Assembly: GCA_963971425.1 (NCBI GenBank)
Contig: OZ020526.1
Location: 1,516,180-1,580,179 of the forward strand
Reading direction: 5' to 3'
DNA from: Bryoerythrophyllum caledonicum
Lineage: Eukaryota > Streptophyta > Bryopsida > Pottiales > Pottiaceae
Length of the DNA stretch: 64,000 nucleotides
In this document: one piece after another, positions 37,701-48,300 of the stretch
How the letters are laid out: every line of letters begins with the position of its first letter
Position numbering within the stretch: the first letter of the stretch is position 1
Notes under the pieces: generated by a model
What the model was told of the DNA's origin: nothing
Database searches by the model: none
What the model saw: only the letters and a program-made list of their open reading frames with translations
Made by a program: the position numbers and the translations under genes

Positions 37701-40700
37701 ATTTGTTCCGCCTCCATTTACTAATATTGCGTAGATTCTATTATGTAAGAGAACGTTCATAATAAACCTCCTCGCAGTTGACTTTGCCTGTCATCTACTT
37801 TTATTCTCATTTTCTGATCAGACTCTTTCTCTGTAATTCTTGCAGCAAGATTTAGGCGATGCGGTTGCCCATGCGACAAGGAAGTTTAAAGAACAGTTTC
37901 CGGCGAAATCAAGCCAGTGGAACGCTGCGAAGCTTCATGAGGTCATTGGGAGAGCTGTAGCTAAGATAAGGAAGGACAGGCGCTCTGAAGTTATGAAGCA
38001 GCTACCCATTGCTGATCCGAAGCACTCGCCTCAATTTCTCGAAGAAATTCGAAGGCATTATGAGAACCACGAAGATGACCCGGAAATGTCCCAAGAGAAG
38101 CTCTGGTACTTAGCTACTTCGACCATGGAGTCCACTACAAAGGTGAAGTGGTTGCAGCGTTGGAATATGCCAGCATCTCTTCGTGCAGCAGTTCGCTTTC
38201 CGCGTGCAAAGTTCGCTGACCACTCATTTCCAGAGTGGCTCCACAAGGCGACTTGGTGGGCGCAGGTAAGCATTGCTGTTGCTTTTGAAAGACAATGTGT
38301 TTTCATTGAATTCTCTGACAATTATCAATTTTCCTTTCTCAGATTGCAAGTGAAGTTCAAGACCTGTTTTCAGCCTCACTTTCTGATCTTAATGTCACCA
38401 TTGACTATCATCCAGCGGGTCAATCTGTAGTCAAGAGTCTTGCTGATTATGTCGAAGAGATGCAAATCCAACTTTGGGATTTGGCATTTGTTCAGGACTT
38501 TGAGGCAAACAAGACTCACAAAAATAAACAACCTGAGGACCAGGTTGGTTTGGCCGAGGCGGTTTCCAGACTACTCTATAGGTACTATAACTTTGTCCTT
38601 CTCCCTCGGAATGTTGTAACGAAGACTCCAGCCTTTTTTCCTGGATACCTCGATAGAAGGAGTGACAATTGCATGATCACCGAGGAGATTGCGAAGAGGT
38701 GGGGAGAAGAGCATTTTGCAACTTGTGGTTGGTACTTGGACTGCCCTGTAGTAGCCCTCCGTCCTTTGAAATTTCACTGAGGAACGGGATTCAACCTGCA
38801 TTCACTGGCACGGAAGTGGTTGTTCTTTCTTCACCTGCCGAACCCAATGCTATAAAACCACGGATCTCAAAGCGGAAAGCCGAGGAGGAGGCTAAGAAAA
38901 AGGCTACCGAAGCAGAAGTAGCTCAAAGGGCCAAAGTGGCGGCTGCGGAAGAAAAAGCGAGAATCAAACAGGTAGCCCTCGCTTCCGCAGCTGAATCCAG
39001 CCAGAAAGTAGCGGCAGACCCCTTGATTGAGGTGACGGATTATAATGTGGACGTTCTAGAGGCCTCTCCGGAGTTCATCGACTCACAACCACCTCGTTGC
39101 CCTGTGGCACTCACACCTGACCCTGAAGCTGACCTTTTAAGCCCCATCTCCATCATTTCAGAGAAGTTGAAGAGGCGAGCGGCTTCAAAGAAGTCACAGA
39201 GCCACCCTTCCAACACTGTTCATTCACGTGTTTTTGTTGCGGACTCCAGCATCAGAAAGATTATGGAGGCTCTTCCATCCGTACATCCCAATCTCCAAGG
39301 GCTAAACGACTTTGCCTTTCAGGTATTCTTTTTGTCTTAAACTGCACTTTTTTTTCTCCTGAATTTGATATTGTAGTCTTATCAAGTTATCATGCAATCG
39401 TTGTTCAATTTTTAGAGGTGCAGTTGCCGTCTTTTATCCGTACGAACAGTATCATTTCCTTTCATTTCCTTTCAATTTTGGCACCACAATTGATTTATTT
39501 ATTTTGTTTGCTTCTTGTATATTATGATATTTATGTATTTCCTTTGAATGTTGGTTGTGCCTCTAATTGTGTTTATCTTTAATTTTTTTCTAATTGCACG
39601 CATGGTGGAGTTTCTCGTGTTCCATACACTTCGGTTCTATATTCACTTTTCTTGCGCCCTCTCTGTCATTGCCGATGTCGGCAGCAACTCCAGTGAATAC
39701 ATCCATCTATGCGTTTATTCTATACCTCCGTTGAATCCTATACTGCTATTTTTTACTCTCACCATCTCTATTTGGTTTAAACTTCATTTTTTTTCAGGTC
39801 AAGAATGAGACTGGGACAATGTCACTTCTACTCATTGCCCCCACAACGGCTTTGATTTGATTATTGGAGATTTTAAGGACGGAATGATGGTTCTAGGAGT
39901 CTCCGTGAACTCTAGCACAATTTCAGTCTGGAATGAGTACGCCGTGGAGGACACGGAGACGCTATTTGAATTCGCTGAGTACTTTCTTCAAGCAAAGGGA
40001 GCAATTCTTGTCTTTGTCCCCGACGTCCCCAACATTAAAGCTGATGTACTCTCTTTTGCGGCTGCTTATGGCTTTCAGCCAATCCGTGAGTGGTGGGGCA
40101 TTAACGACCTTCCCTTGTCGTCGTTCTTCACTCCTGGAATTCAAGTATGTCCACGTTTTTTATTGATCTTTTGCTCTTATATGTTGATCCTTGTTTTCAT
40201 CCTCACTTATATATTGATCCTCATTTTCACTGCCTTCTTTTCTTTATTTCAGAGCAAGCGATTTAAAATTCAACTTTATATTCATGAGAAGCTTGGAGCG
40301 GATCAATTTCACATTGCTAGGAATGCAGATCACACCGAGTTGGGCATGGGAACAGCTGATTCGGATGTACTCTTCAATTTTACCACTAGTGTGTCTCAAT
40401 CCATGAACGGCTCTATTCCGTGGAGGGGCCCCCGTGAGAAGGACGCAGTCTTCATTGAGATGTTCATTGAGGCGCTTACGGAACCTGGCTCCCTCGTCCT
40501 CGATGCCTTTGCCTCCGTTGGTTTGTTTATTCTTCAAATTCTCCATGCATCAGTGGTTCCTAATATCCGCTTTTTTCAGTTCCATACTGAACTTCTGTTA
40601 TTCTCTTGCAGGGAATTCCATTCGTGCTTGCAAATCAGCGGGCCGCCACATCGTTGCACTTGACGACGACATTTCAGTTTTCAATGCAAAATTGAGGCCG

Positions 40701-41107
40701 TTTCTTCATGGGCGTCCTCCAAGTGCTCGTGTTCCCTCTGTCGCTCAAGCTCCTCCTCTTATTGACGTGGACGTCTCTATTCGGAGAGTCACAAAAAGAA
40801 CTAGATTGAGTAAGTAAGTTTCATTCATTGATGCTCCTTAGTACTGCATTCTTTCATGCAGTCCATAATTCAGTATTTTGTGGTTGTTATGGACAGGTTG
40901 ATTGAGCTGCAATTATCTCCTCACCGAGATTTCAACATGGTGCCTTGGGACGCAGCAACTGCAACTTTTCAGGCTATGGCAGAATCTCCATCCCCAACTC
41001 TGTCTATTCCTAGTTACGACAGTCATGTTCGTTGTTTCATTGATGATGAAGCTGAGGTTGAGATTTGTTCGCACTCATCTTCCATAGAAGCTTCAACGGA
41101 TTCGTAG
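34751..41107 (+). CDS. ParB-like / DNA N4/N6-methyltransferase-fold fusion protein, about ten exons
   Basis: Proposed exons: 34751-34835, 36348-36431, 36497-37139, 37214-37415, 37846-38265, 38343-39322, 39798-40144, 40253-40520, 40612-40813, 40897-41107, all with GT-AG borders; about 1147 aa. Exon 3 holds a ParB/sulfiredoxin-type fold ending FVWDGNHRLAAW. Exon 6 carries an Ala/Lys/Glu coiled coil (KRKAEEEAKKKATEAEVAQR). Exons 7-9 hold a beta-class methyltransferase order: FDLIIGDFKD where DPPY is expected, then SIPWRGPREKDAVFIEMF, then PGSLVLDAFASVGNSIRACK where FxGxG is expected. ParB-methylase fusions are familiar from phages and prophages. Both catalytic motifs are altered, so activity is doubtful. 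The frame must shift in exon 6 (near 38750) and early in exon 7 (39800-39850) with no clean intron, so the copy may be decaying or mis-assembled. Confidence 0.78.
34934..35015. repeat. foldback unit with two palindromes 64 bp apart (intron 1)
   Basis: GCTGCCGACATCGGCAGC at 34934 and GCTGCCGATGTCGGCAGC at 34998 flank a spacer with its own inverted words (GTGCGGGCACTTTCC / GGGAAGCACC). The unit, extended by flanking GAGGGG/CCCCTC, folds on itself over about 90 bp. It is the reverse complement of the unit at 36055-36136. Confidence 0.85.
36055..36136. repeat. second foldback unit, inverted relative to the first (intron 1)
   Basis: GCTGCCGACATCGGCAGC at 36055 and the perfect palindrome GCTGCCGATATCGGCAGC at 36119 lie 64 bp apart. 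The spacer GGAGTGCGGGTGCTTCCCG / AAAGTGCCCGCACTCC is an inverted repeat. The downstream flank (GGGGCTGTTTAAAT, then TCCGAGRAGATT) also follows the first unit, so a larger segment was duplicated and the foldback core flipped. Confidence 0.85.
37531..37544. repeat. palindrome copy in intron 4
   Basis: TGCCGACATCGGCA, the core of the element-wide palindrome, lies in the intron between exons 4 and 5 of the ParB-methyltransferase gene. Confidence 0.75.
39670..39685. repeat. palindrome copy in intron 6
   Basis: TGCCGATGTCGGCAGC lies in the 475-bp intron between exons 6 and 7. Confidence 0.75.
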
Positions 41108-41646
41108 TTCTATCAACAAGTTTGATGTTGTCTTAGATCTTTTTTAGTATATCTTTGGGTTTCGAAGTTTTGTTACCACATCCTAAATTGACCACCACAC
41201 TCAGTCCAGCAATGTGCCTTCGTTGTGTTCAATTTCTGAGATTACTCTTCTGTAGTTAGTTTATTTAAGTTGCTTCCCTTCCACAAGAAACTGTAGAGTT
41301 TTACTCCGTTTGAATTTACCACAATCCACCCAAATCAACGGTCCACATCCCACGGCCTTAGGGTACCTAGAATATTGCCGTTGTATAGGTCACCCTCACC
41401 CTAAACCTGGTCGCCTTATTGTTTTGGACTTCATTCATATTGACGCCACAAGTTGACAGGTTTCCATGGCTATAGGGCCCTCCCCTTTTCTCTTTGACTT
41501 TCATCTTCACTTTTTTGTCCTTTATTTTTCATTTTTTTCCCACATTTTTTTTTCGACCCTTCAATTTTTTCTTTATGTTTCTGAAAACTTTCTCTACGCT
41601 CTGTTACTTTTACTTTATCTCCAAAAATTTACAACTTTTTAATTTC
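41108..41646. other. right subterminal non-coding region of MULE
   Basis: This is the 3' flank of the ParB-methyltransferase gene up to the terminal repeat. It is T-rich and has CCTTAGGGTACC and CACCCTAAACCTGG words near 41360-41405 that mirror the TTTAGGG-like motifs of the other end. No gene is seen. Confidence 0.5.
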
Positions 41647-41711
41647 TACGCTCGCAAACCTAGGCTCGCAGCTCGCAGCTCGCAAAATTAGGCACGCAAA
41701 ATAGCAATCCC
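41647..41711 (-). repeat. right terminal inverted repeat of MULE
   Basis: Read on the bottom strand it gives GGGATTGCTATTTTGCGTGC, then AATTTTGCGAGCTGCGAGC. It is the partner of 26798-26862, including the three tandem GCGAGCT-type heptamers. Confidence 0.9.
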
Positions 41712-41722
41712 CCCTTCCAACC
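41712..41722 (+). repeat. target-site duplication of MULE, right
   Basis: CCCTTCCAACC, identical to 26787-26797. Confidence 0.8.
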
Positions 41723-43311
41723 TAAACCTATGCCCGGCAGGCGTGATTCAACACCCCCACTACATATACCACCGCTCAGTCTCGTCTCTCACCTCTCATT
41801 ATCTAGATCCAGAATGTTGTGATAGTTATGCACGTACTGAGCACCTAGAGGGAGACAGTTCCTATGAGAGTAAGCAAGTAGATACGTACCTTAGCCGGCC
41901 CTGCGCCACATTGTGCCGAAGTCATAGACACCGCACCTTACCGCCCTTCGCAACATTAGCGAGGAGCTGCCCATGGACTTCACGGCGACGTAATCGATTC
42001 CTCTTGTGCCACACCAAGCCACCAAGGGCCAACCTCTGGACGCGCCGCCCACGACACCACGCCACATTGCCCTACGTCAACTTCAGGAGGAGCCTCTGGA
42101 CTCAACATCGCCGTCGATCGTGGAAGACAACACGCCGAAGGACCAGCTGTGCAAACCCACCAAGCCCCCACGTTTACGTGAAGAGAAGAGGCGGGTGGAA
42201 ACGCGGCAGACCCACACACTACAACCCTCGGGTGGAGAGACATCACAAGGCTCAGGAAGTAGAGCTCCTTGAAGGCCCACGCGGAGCGGAACCACAGCAC
42301 AGAGCCCAGAGAACCTGCGGAGAGAAGACACGCAGAATCACGAAGAGAAGTCGTGAAGCAGAGCTGCAGGACAGGACAAAGCGGACCCACGGAGGTGAGC
42401 CACAACCCAGAGAAGGAGAGTACTGCGGAGCAAGTCTGCAGTACACAGGTAAGTGGTTTGGATACAAACATTGCGTAGGTATTTGGAAGAAAGTGGATGA
42501 GGTAAAGCAAGCCCGGGCCAGACTCGATCACTGAAAGACCACGATCAAAGACTGCAAACAGCGGAAGCCTGCGCTGGTGCATCGGAGGACCGCAAAGAAG
42601 CCCTGGAGACAACGTTCGAAGAACAACAACAGCGGAGTGAGAACCCTAAATTCCATACGTAAACACTAGAGGAGTGCTTGCAAAAAGTGGAGGTCGGGAG
42701 ACGACTGCGGGAGGCCTACATACGTGCGAAGGGAGTACTCAAGGTATGCTTGTAGCGATTGGCGGTCCAGAGGAAACCACAGGAGGCCTGGATACGAGCT
42801 ATGGTCACTAAAAAGGAATAGACATCAGAAGACATCACAAGGTGATTTAGTTTACTACCTGAAGACACGAGGAGAAGCCATACAATCAGGTCAAAACTCC
42901 TTCTCACTCCCCCCACTACTTGTTAGGCTCTATCCTCACTGGGTTTATTTTTCAAACCCATGGACATTTGCACAACTCTTATATAAACATCCCTTTACTT
43001 GGGGAGGTGACCTCTTTTTAGGCCCCTCCCATGTGTGTATATGTGCTGTAATTATTAGGCTACACAATATCTCTCCACTTAGCACCTTCTTCTTCCATAA
43101 GATGGTGCAAATGGTCAGAAATGCATGGTGTAAGTTGTATGCATGTTGTGTAGTTAGAAATGTTGCAAGGAAACACTTCTTCTTAAGTACAAACTCTCAA
43201 ACATGCCCACAACTTAATTTGTGGAATGAGGTTTTAGTTAAGGTGATAAGAAGTCATTTGAATGGCAAAAGCAAATATAAAGTCCAATACCTCTCTCTTG
43301 TTATGTACAAA
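41723..43311 (+). other. 5' region of the LINE
   Basis: AC/GA-rich DNA with phrases such as ACACAGGTAAGTGG (near 42443) and a TTATATAAACATCCC box near 42979 that could serve as a promoter. Frames are open for long distances (41743-42534) only because the composition is skewed; I do not recognise the translations. The ORF1 frame is open back to 42724, with upstream ATGs at 43102 and 43303. Confidence 0.45.
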
Positions 43312-44965
43312 ATGGCGTCATCTCCAAATGTTGCATCTACCTCCAAATTTTTTTTTTCTGATAGTCAAATGATTGAACTAGAAGTATTGAGTCAAAAAAG
43401 GTCTAGTGGGGCACAAATCCTTTCTAGCCAGAAGAAGGTTAAGGGCAAGGAAATTCATGAATTTCAACGCCCTCCCTTTTGGCTAGGATTTCACGCACTA
43501 AACTCACTTCCCATGGACCAAAACCTTCCTATGGAACCAAAACATTCGGTGAGCCAAATGGTTAGAATGGGTATAAGTCATGAGGAAGCATTGGAAAGTA
43601 ATGTGTCGAACCCCGCCTTCCCATATGTCGTTCAGGAAGAATGGCCTTCCAAAAGAAATCATAGAGAAGGGGGAAATCATTACAATCTGACACAACTCCT
43701 TCATGAACTTGAGATTGATGAATACGGGTTTGCACTTGATTATCACATTGCCATCTTTTTTGAGATAGGGGAACTTGTGATAGTGAAAGATGATGTGATG
43801 ACCATGGTTATTGCAAGATTGAAACACATGAACATTGAAGTGGGAGATATACTTGGTGAACCCATTGCAATCATGTGTCATCACGGGTCGAAAAGATGGA
43901 GTGGGGCAATCAAAATACACCTCAAACATCCTAAAACGGATGGGAGAGGGCTCTTACAAGGTCTTCGTCCGTTCATCCTTAAGTTGGATGAACAAATGTG
44001 TAGGGGGAAAGTTGGATGAACAAATGTGTAAGTCCTTTGACTCCATTGCCATTGCGAGTTTACTCTCTATAAGAGTGAATAGTGCAAACCTAAAAGGAAA
44101 GAAGTGGTATAAGATGTTTGAAGAAGTTGTCATGGATGGTTTTTCTAGAGGTCTAGACTTTGAAGTGACCAACATCCAAAAAAATGAAGGGGCAGACTTT
44201 GCTTGGATCAAAGCACCGTCACCGGATGAAGCTAAAAGGATAAGGTCTCTCAAAATTGCCTTTTTCAATGAGCTTATGGAAGCTTCATTTGCAAGCAAGG
44301 AAAAGATGTCACAAGATGACAAGGCTAAGAAAAACGCCGTAGTCTTAATTGCCAAAAATTTGAATAAAACCAAATCCACTTCATCATTAGAAGAGGGCAT
44401 CAAAGCATATATGGGTGAAAGAAATGTGGTGGGTGTCTTCTTTCGGTTAGAAAATAGTGAGCATGTGGGGACTTGCAATATCCAATGTCTTAATGCAGCT
44501 GTATACAAAAAGTTTGTCAAACAAAATGCAAAAATATTAGGAAAATATGTCGAGTTTTGTCCCCATCCAAAAAGTTTGGATGGAACAAACGCACCAACAT
44601 CCGAGGAGCTCGCACGGCTTGGCTTCACCGATGTGAATACCGCCCTAGCCAATACCGTGCAAGCTTTGGAAAATGCACCAACACAAAACTTCACCAAATC
44701 AGACCTCAACCAAATGGTTGAGGAAGCTGTAAACAAAGGTGCAGTGACAACATTGGGGGAAATAAGAAAAGAAATGAGTTTGCTCAAAGACGAGATCGTG
44801 GAGGAAGCAAGGGTATATGCGGATAAAGTCCAAGCTGAATTGAATAGAAACTCAAGAGTCCAAATAGCCCTCCTTCAAGAACAAATGAGAATTACCTTGG
44901 AAACCCTTCAAGGTGACCATCCGGATACACTCGAAATCAAAGGCAATATGGACACGTCAAACTAG
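43312..44965 (+). pseudogene. LINE ORF1, RRM-like RNA-binding protein
   Basis: ORF1 proteins coat the element RNA. From the ATG at 43312 (MASSPNVASTSKF) the frame is open to 44019 and then continues in another frame to 44965. The break is a 28-bp tandem duplication: AAGTTGGATGAACAAATGTG begins at 43981 and again at 44009, and 28 is not a multiple of 3. Removing one copy gives a protein of about 540 aa. The C-terminal half has an RRM-like pattern (KKNAVVLIAKNLNKTKS, GVFFRLENSEHVGTCNI, YKKFVKQNAKILGKYVEFC), followed by a long coiled coil (VNKGAVTTLGEIRKEMSLLK onward). There is no CCHC knuckle. The assignment as LINE ORF1 rests mainly on its position just upstream of ORF2. Confidence 0.7.
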
Positions 44966-45131
44966 TGTTGACCAATGTAGCGAAGGGAAAAACACCACTA
45001 AAAGTATATATATATACTAAAAAAAAACAAAAACAAAAATAAATAAAGTATCCCTAGATACTATAATACTAAAAACCACAATTAATAATAAAATACTAAA
45101 TAATAACCACAAAATCAAAAAAGTTGTATTT

Positions 45132-45163
<32 letters not shown>

Positions 45164-45202
45164 AAACAAAAAATATATATGTAATAATAATAATAATATT
45201 AA
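44966..45202 (+). other. inter-ORF spacer of the LINE
   Basis: A-rich, G-free DNA with (AAC)n and (TAA)n runs and stops in every frame. It separates ORF1 from the open part of ORF2. Very long 'proteins' on the bottom strand here are poly-Leu or poly-Val from the simple repeats and are not genes. Confidence 0.7.
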
Positions 45203-45246
45203 AAACAACAACATCAAAAAAAAAATACAAAAAAAAAGAGAACACA

Positions 45247-45247
45247 A

Positions 45248-45290
<43 letters not shown>
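45247..45290 (+). repeat. (CAA)n microsatellite, in frame with the 2A motif
   Basis: About 14 CAA triplets. In the frame of the downstream 2A motif this would encode poly-Gln. Confidence 0.85.
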
Positions 45291-45291
<1 letters not shown>

Positions 45292-45328
45292 CTCCACACC
45301 CCTTCCACTAGCAACCATAAACATTATT

Positions 45329-45382
45329 CATTGCCAACTACTAATTATACTTTGTGGAGACATAGAAACTAACCCCGGCCCA
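45329..45382 (+). other. 2A-type ribosome-skipping motif in LINE ORF2
   Basis: The frame reads HCQLLIILCGDIETNPGP, then MPNVFH. This fits the 2A consensus D-(V/I)-E-x-N-P-G-P preceded by a Leu/Ile-rich helix. 2A peptides make the ribosome skip the Gly-Pro bond and release the upstream peptide. They are known in viruses, trypanosome L1Tc and several animal LINE clades. The motif lies upstream of the endonuclease, as in other 2A-bearing LINEs. The match is full, but function is untested here. Confidence 0.85.
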
Positions 45383-48300
45383 ATGCCAAATGTCTTCCAC
45401 AACCACCCAAAAACACACAAAAGATTATCGAAAATATATTTTATACCAAATACTATAAAACTCCACCCCGAATATCAACACCTGGCATCTTCCTTTGCAC
45501 CACTTCTAAAAATTAATCACATACTTCACCAAACTTATTCCACCCTCTACCCCAACATTTCCCACTACATACATAAAAAAACAACCACCCATCCACACAT
45601 ATCCTATTTGCCATAATTACCACCCTCCACCCTTCAATAAACGAATGCAACAATATCACCAACCAACATTCTACCAACACAAACCCAACATATTGGACAA
45701 ATATATTACTAAACACCCTATCCTCTCTACATAATCCCCCCGAAAGACATATAGATACACTTCACCCATACACCAAATTCCTAGAGGAAAACCAGCACCT
45801 CTTTGAACACAAAACCTCTCTACACAATGATCTAAATAACTTTATTCATAGCCAAACCCCACCCCCTTCCCCCGAAGAAGTACAACTAAAATTTCCCTAC
45901 TTTCCGCACAATCTTATCATTGAAGCTCTTAGATGCTTTGAACCAATTCATGCTTACACGCACCCCACCCCGACCCCCGCCTACATTTCCCCTCCACTCT
46001 GTAACCACAACAATATAGACAATAGAAGCACATATATAACCACATGGAACGCCGCAACGTTAAACATTGCTTTACCATGCATCCACAATCTAACCGCCCA
46101 CACCAACACTCCACCCGCCATAATTGCCATACAAGAAACTAAACTAACCGCTACTAAATCCACAAAATACATCCAAAAAACATTTCCCGATTATAAACTT
46201 ATATTTAATAACACTCACTCTCTCACACGATGCATCCAACAACGAAGGCCATATACACCGGCAAAAGGAGGCCTACTCATGCTCATACACCAATCATATG
46301 CCTTCCCCGGGAATATTACTAAAATCCCTACCCCGGCTAATATATCACCGTACCTTCAAATTATTGAAATTACCAACCAACCCCTCCAACCATGGCTCAT
46401 TCTTCATCTATACATGCCCACGCACATAGAAGACTCTAGACTTTTTCCGGAGATCCAAAATTCCATCACTTCACAAATAAATATACATACTAACCATACA
46501 ATAATACTTTGTGGAGACTTTAACCGAGATATCGCCCTTATTGGACAAAAAAACGGAGGGGTTTCTACCCCCCCACTTGACATAGACTATCAATGGAAAA
46601 ACTACACGGATAACCTAGAATTATATCTAATCCCAACCAACACACAATACTCTCGTCAAGGTGGACTTAATTACACATACACTAGCCTAGGTGATGGATT
46701 TTACATTAAAACACCTAACCATACCCAATACACATCCACCACAAATACCACAACCAACTTAAACTCAGACCACTTCCCAATCCAACTCAACATACCTCAC
46801 AACACCCTTATAAGTAGACCTCCCACAATCATCAACTTAAATGATACTAAAATACTAAACGCCATCCCAAAAGAAAACCTTGATAACTTTAATACAATAT
46901 TCTTTGAAAAAAACTCACTACAAATAGACTCCCTTATAGATATTCTTTCTAACCACCAACACCTTACACATATACAATGGCAAGAAGCTGGCACGACTCT
47001 TGACAAACTTATTAATGAAATTTCTACTATACTAGAGAAAACCTGTAAAGCACCCCCGATTCCACAACTCACGTCTCGAACCTCAAAACAAGGGGGGTAT
47101 CTCCCGAGAAAACTAGCCAAAAAGTGGAAACAACATCTTGTCACATACCACACTATTTGAAAAACAATTTATATTGCTAAAACTAACCAAAATTGGCGAA
47201 CCCACCCCATACTCTCCGAGATACAAAACCTCCGTCACCCTCAAATCCCACAAGCACCACTATCCAACACCCTACACGAAGTCTGGCTAAAAGACATTGC
47301 AATCATTGCAAAAGCTGCCAACAAAGATGCTCGGAAAATTACTACAAAATATGCAAGAGAATGTGTCCAAAAAGCCATATCTAAGTATCGTCAATTATAC
47401 AAAACTAGCCCAAAAAAGATTAATAGAAAAGTCTTTAAAAATAACACAAACCTGCCACTAGACTGTATTTTGGATCAAAACAATAACATTCTAACCAGCC
47501 TAGATGACATTGCAAACGAAATACACTTTCAACAATCCATAAACAATAGACCATCCACCCCCTCCATGCCACTTCCAACCACAACATACATCAACATGCA
47601 CGTGCGGAGTTAGGCAATACCCGTGGCATGATTTGAACGGATTTACCATTGATAAAAGAGGAGAACCGACAACGCCTCTCCACACATATTATAACAAAGA
47701 CTAATACAACATGTGCCTAAAAAATTTGGGAAACAACAAAGCCCCCGGACCAGACCATATACCTAACTCAATTCTAAAAAACATGCCTCCAAGATTCCAT
47801 GATCTTCTATCATTATTCTTCGTTCATTGTTATAAACAAAAATCCATTCCCGCATCTTGGAAAACAAGTTTAACAATCCTATTATACAAAAAAGGCAACC
47901 CATCCGTGCTACCTAACCACCATCCTATTGCCTTAGCTAACACCATTTACAAGCTATATACTAGCACACTAACATCAATATTATCGGCCTACGGGGAAAA
48001 ACACCAAACACTACACGAAAGCCAAGAAGGGTTTAGAGCCGAGAGAAGTACCACCCGACAACGTCAAACCCTCATAGCTGCTCTTGAAGATGCAAAATTC
48101 ACTAATAAAGACATTTACATACTCTACATTGACTTCAAAAACGCATTTGGTTCCATTGACCACCCTCGATTGCTAGCCATTATGAGCGATCTTGGTTACC
48201 CGGAAGACGCAGTCACACTGGTTGGCAATATATACTCCCAATCTACCACTACATACACTGGAGAATTCTTTGGTAAAACACGCCCTATTCCCATCCAACG

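Larger units (their letters stand above)
26798..41711. mobile_element. 14.9-kb Mutator-like (MULE) DNA transposon with transposase and ParB-methyltransferase genes
   Basis: The ends are inverted repeats of about 65 bp sharing GCTATTTTGCGTGC, then AATTTTGCGAGCTGCGAGC, and are flanked by identical CCCTTCCAACC. Inside are two divergent genes: a MULE/SWIM transposase on the bottom strand (27726-31699) and a multi-exon ParB-like/methyltransferase gene on the top strand (34751-41107). A 3-kb intergenic region between them carries phased palindromes. The near-perfect ends and target duplication point to a fairly recent insertion. A few apparent reading-frame slips remain in both genes. I know of no described family with this gene pair, but I could not search. 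Confidence 0.9.

Noticed and set aside
41743-42612. Long open frames on both strands (263 and 210 codons)
   Set aside because: Both result from skewed AC/GA composition in the LINE leader; neither translation has recognisable motifs and they overlap antiparallel.
45017-45314. Bottom-strand open frames giving poly-Leu and poly-Val proteins
   Set aside because: They are translations of (AAC)n/(TAA)n simple repeats in the LINE spacer.
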